Position numbers and translations under genes: made by a program
In this document: positions 13,331 through 14,321 of the stretch, one piece after another
Numbering within the stretch: position 1 is the stretch's first letter
Layout of the letters: every line of letters starts with the position of its first letter
Notes under the pieces: generated by a model
The model's input: only the letters and a program-made list of their open reading frames with translations
Database searches by the model: none
What the model was told of the DNA's origin: nothing
Source of the DNA: DATFAS01 sp035254305
GTDB lineage: Bacteria; Bacillota; Bacilli; Aneurinibacillales; RAOX-1
Reading direction: 5' to 3'
DNA length: 14,321 nucleotides
NCBI GenBank assembly: GCA_035254305.1
Contig: DATFAS010000229.1
Coordinates: forward strand, 1-14,321

Positions 13331-13477
13331 AACATAGCAATTAATGGAGTGAGATATCTCATTTCGTCCTTGCATAAAACTCTTCTAAAGGTTCACCACT
13401 TTGTGATCCACCAGACTCATGGTTAGCCAATTGCCAATCAGTTTCTTTTCTGTGATTACTTCAATTCTGGGTTTCAT
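13331..13477 (-). pseudogene. GyrI-like small-molecule-binding domain, remnant
   Basis: From an ATG at 13477 the frame reads MKPRIEVITEKKLIGNWLTM, SLVDHKVVNL, then a TAG (13385-13387), and continues in the same frame as KSFMQGRNEISH. That matches the start of GyrI-like/effector-binding proteins of Bacteroidota (pattern M-PRIEI--EKKLIG--LTMS----K---LWRSFMPRRKEI), with the Trp codon of LW(K/R)SF changed to a stop. Two further stops follow at 13328-13330 and 13322-13324, after which the frame stays open to about 13200 without clear homology. A decayed gene, probably not translated to a functional product. Confidence 0.55.
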
Positions 13478-13499
13478 TGGCTTTTAACTTAAATAGTTA

Positions 13500-13524
13500 T
13501 TGACACTTCCCCCCTCATTGTCAA
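13500..13524. repeat. inverted repeat TTGACA / TGTCAA
   Basis: TTGACA at 13500-13505 and TGTCAA at 13519-13524, spacer 13 bases including a C6 run. Its TGACA/TGTCA half-sites recall, in the opposite arrangement, the operators near 9450-9500. Confidence 0.45.
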
Positions 13525-13550
13525 ACAGCAGTCGGGAGCGGTTGATTGTT

Positions 13551-13581
13551 TTTAATGTCACTTCTTCAGACTGACATTAAA
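13551..13581. terminator. hairpin with perfect 10-bp stem
   Basis: TTTAATGTCA at 13551-13560 and TGACATTAAA at 13572-13581 enclose an 11-base loop. It lies between a minus-strand remnant and the plus-strand gene at 13708; it could be a terminator, a regulatory site or a protein-binding dyad. No long T-run follows on either strand. Confidence 0.4.
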
Positions 13582-13707
13582 CAGGAAATCGAGTGCGAAT
13601 ATCTTCTTTGTTTGCCTGCAATTTTCACCTACAGCAATAAATAAGTATAGCAAGAATCGGGTTGATATATTTTTTTTCAACACCTTTTTTTGCAAAAAAA
13701 AAGAAAA

Positions 13708-14321
13708 ATGAAAAATGTTTGGTGGCTGGTTATTTTTTTATTTTTTACCAAGATTTCCTTTGCTCAGAATTCATTTACTCCGGATTCTGTCCAGCTGGAA
13801 TTTAAAGTAACACGCATTAATTCCATGCTTTCAATAGACGGAAGGCTTAGCGAGGAAGAATGGAGCCAGGCCATGGGGTCCGGTGGATTTGTGCAACTGG
13901 AACCTCAGCAGGGGAAGCCTTCGAGATATAAAACTGTTGTAAAAGGAATGTATAATAAAAAGAATTTGTATATAGGTTTCTTCTGTTTTTCAGGTAATGA
14001 GCCAGAAAAAATACGGGTTCCGGACTTAAAAAGGGATTTCGCTTATAAGCAGCACGACATGGTTGCCGTTTGTTTTGATGGCTTTAATGATAAACGAAAC
14101 AGCATGACCTTTGCCTGCAATGCGTATGGTGCACAAAAGGATTATTTGGCGTATGATGATGTGTTCTTTGATAGTGACTGGAATGGACTTTGGAAGGTAA
14201 GGACCACACAAACTGATTCAGGTTGGTATGCTGAATTTGAAATTCCCTGGAAAACCCTTCGTTATGATGAAACAACTAATGGGGAGTATAAATTCAATAT
14301 TAATTTTTTAAGGGTTAAGAG
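13708..14321 (+). CDS. CBM9/DUF5916-type secreted protein, 5' part
   Basis: The frame from ATG at 13708 is open to the window end (204 codons). Residues 1-19 are a signal peptide (KNVWWLVIFLFFTKISFA, cut before Q20). The N-terminal carbohydrate-binding family 9-like domain follows: INSMLSIDGRLSEEEW (37-52), VKGMYNKKNLYIGFFCF (78-94), HDMVAVCFDGFNDKR (116-130), FACNAYGAQKD (135-145), WNGLWKVRT (158-166), WYAEFEIPWKTLRY (173-186). These match the front of the large (usually 700-900-aa) Bacteroidota proteins with a CBM9-like domain and a C-terminal DUF5916 beta-barrel-like region, located at the cell surface. Substrate is unknown. The leader is A-rich (A9GA5) as usual in this phylum. The remainder lies beyond the window. 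Confidence 0.85.
   Translation, partial: MKNVWWLVIFLFFTKISFAQNSFTPDSVQLEFKVTRINSMLSIDGRLSEEEWSQAMGSGGFVQLEPQQGKPSRYKTVVKGMYNKKNLYIGFFCFSGNEPEKIRVPDLKRDFAYKQHDMVAVCFDGFNDKRNSMTFACNAYGAQKDYLAYDDVFFDSDWNGLWKVRTTQTDSGWYAEFEIPWKTLRYDETTNGEYKFNINFLRVK

Overview
The window looks like an accessory region of a Bacteroidota chromosome, most likely Chitinophagaceae-like. Three things point there: families largely confined to that phylum (DUF6266, DUF5675, a CBM9/DUF5916-type surface protein), A-rich leaders instead of Shine-Dalgarno sites, and several matches to the Bacteroidota -7 promoter element TAnnTTTG. No rRNA, tRNA or CRISPR array was seen.

Layout. (1) 1-2230 is a strip of small and decaying genes: the 5' part of a DUF2867 gene, a truncated SDR oxidoreductase, a fragment of a TPR-type protein, an SRPBCC (polyketide cyclase-like) gene with a one-base frameshift, and two copies of a 71-codon membrane protein gene that flank it, one of them frameshifted. 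(2) 2567-6559 is a two-gene minus-strand operon: a C5-cytosine DNA methyltransferase whose stop codon directly touches the start of a UvrD/Rep-type helicase with a C-terminal Cas4/AddB-like PD-(D/E)XK nuclease domain and four candidate Fe-S cysteines. This is the best candidate defence (restriction-like) module. (3) 6754-8085 is a complete IS3-family element with both inverted repeats and a canonical -1 frameshift site. (4) 8218-8862 encodes an unrecognised protein with an R-x4-H motif of the HEPN type, possibly part of the same island. (5) 9256-9752 is a divergent pair, a SymE-like toxin gene and an XRE regulator, around two matching inverted-repeat operators. (6) 9733-12904 carries a duplicated 98-bp segment and then a compact minus-strand operon: DUF6266, a strong hairpin, DUF5675, two small membrane proteins (79 and 63 aa) and a 365-aa unknown protein. 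A palindromic operator and a TAnnTTTG promoter precede it. (7) 13037-13707 is non-coding or decayed (GyrI-like remnant, several hairpins). (8) 13708 to the end is the 5' part of a secreted CBM9/DUF5916-type protein on the plus strand.

How the parts may work together. The methyltransferase and helicase-nuclease are translationally linked and could form modification and DNA-degrading halves of one system. The HEPN-like protein and the SymE/XRE pair would fit a defence/toxin neighbourhood. The DUF6266 operon is co-oriented and tightly packed; a peptidoglycan-related enzyme motif in DUF5675 beside two holin-like membrane proteins suggests a cell-envelope or lysis/export function, but this is inference. 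By eye the methyltransferase, helicase and HEPN-like genes are AT-rich compared with the 10.2-12.9 kb operon, which fits separate origins. All family assignments are from motif recognition; no database search was possible.
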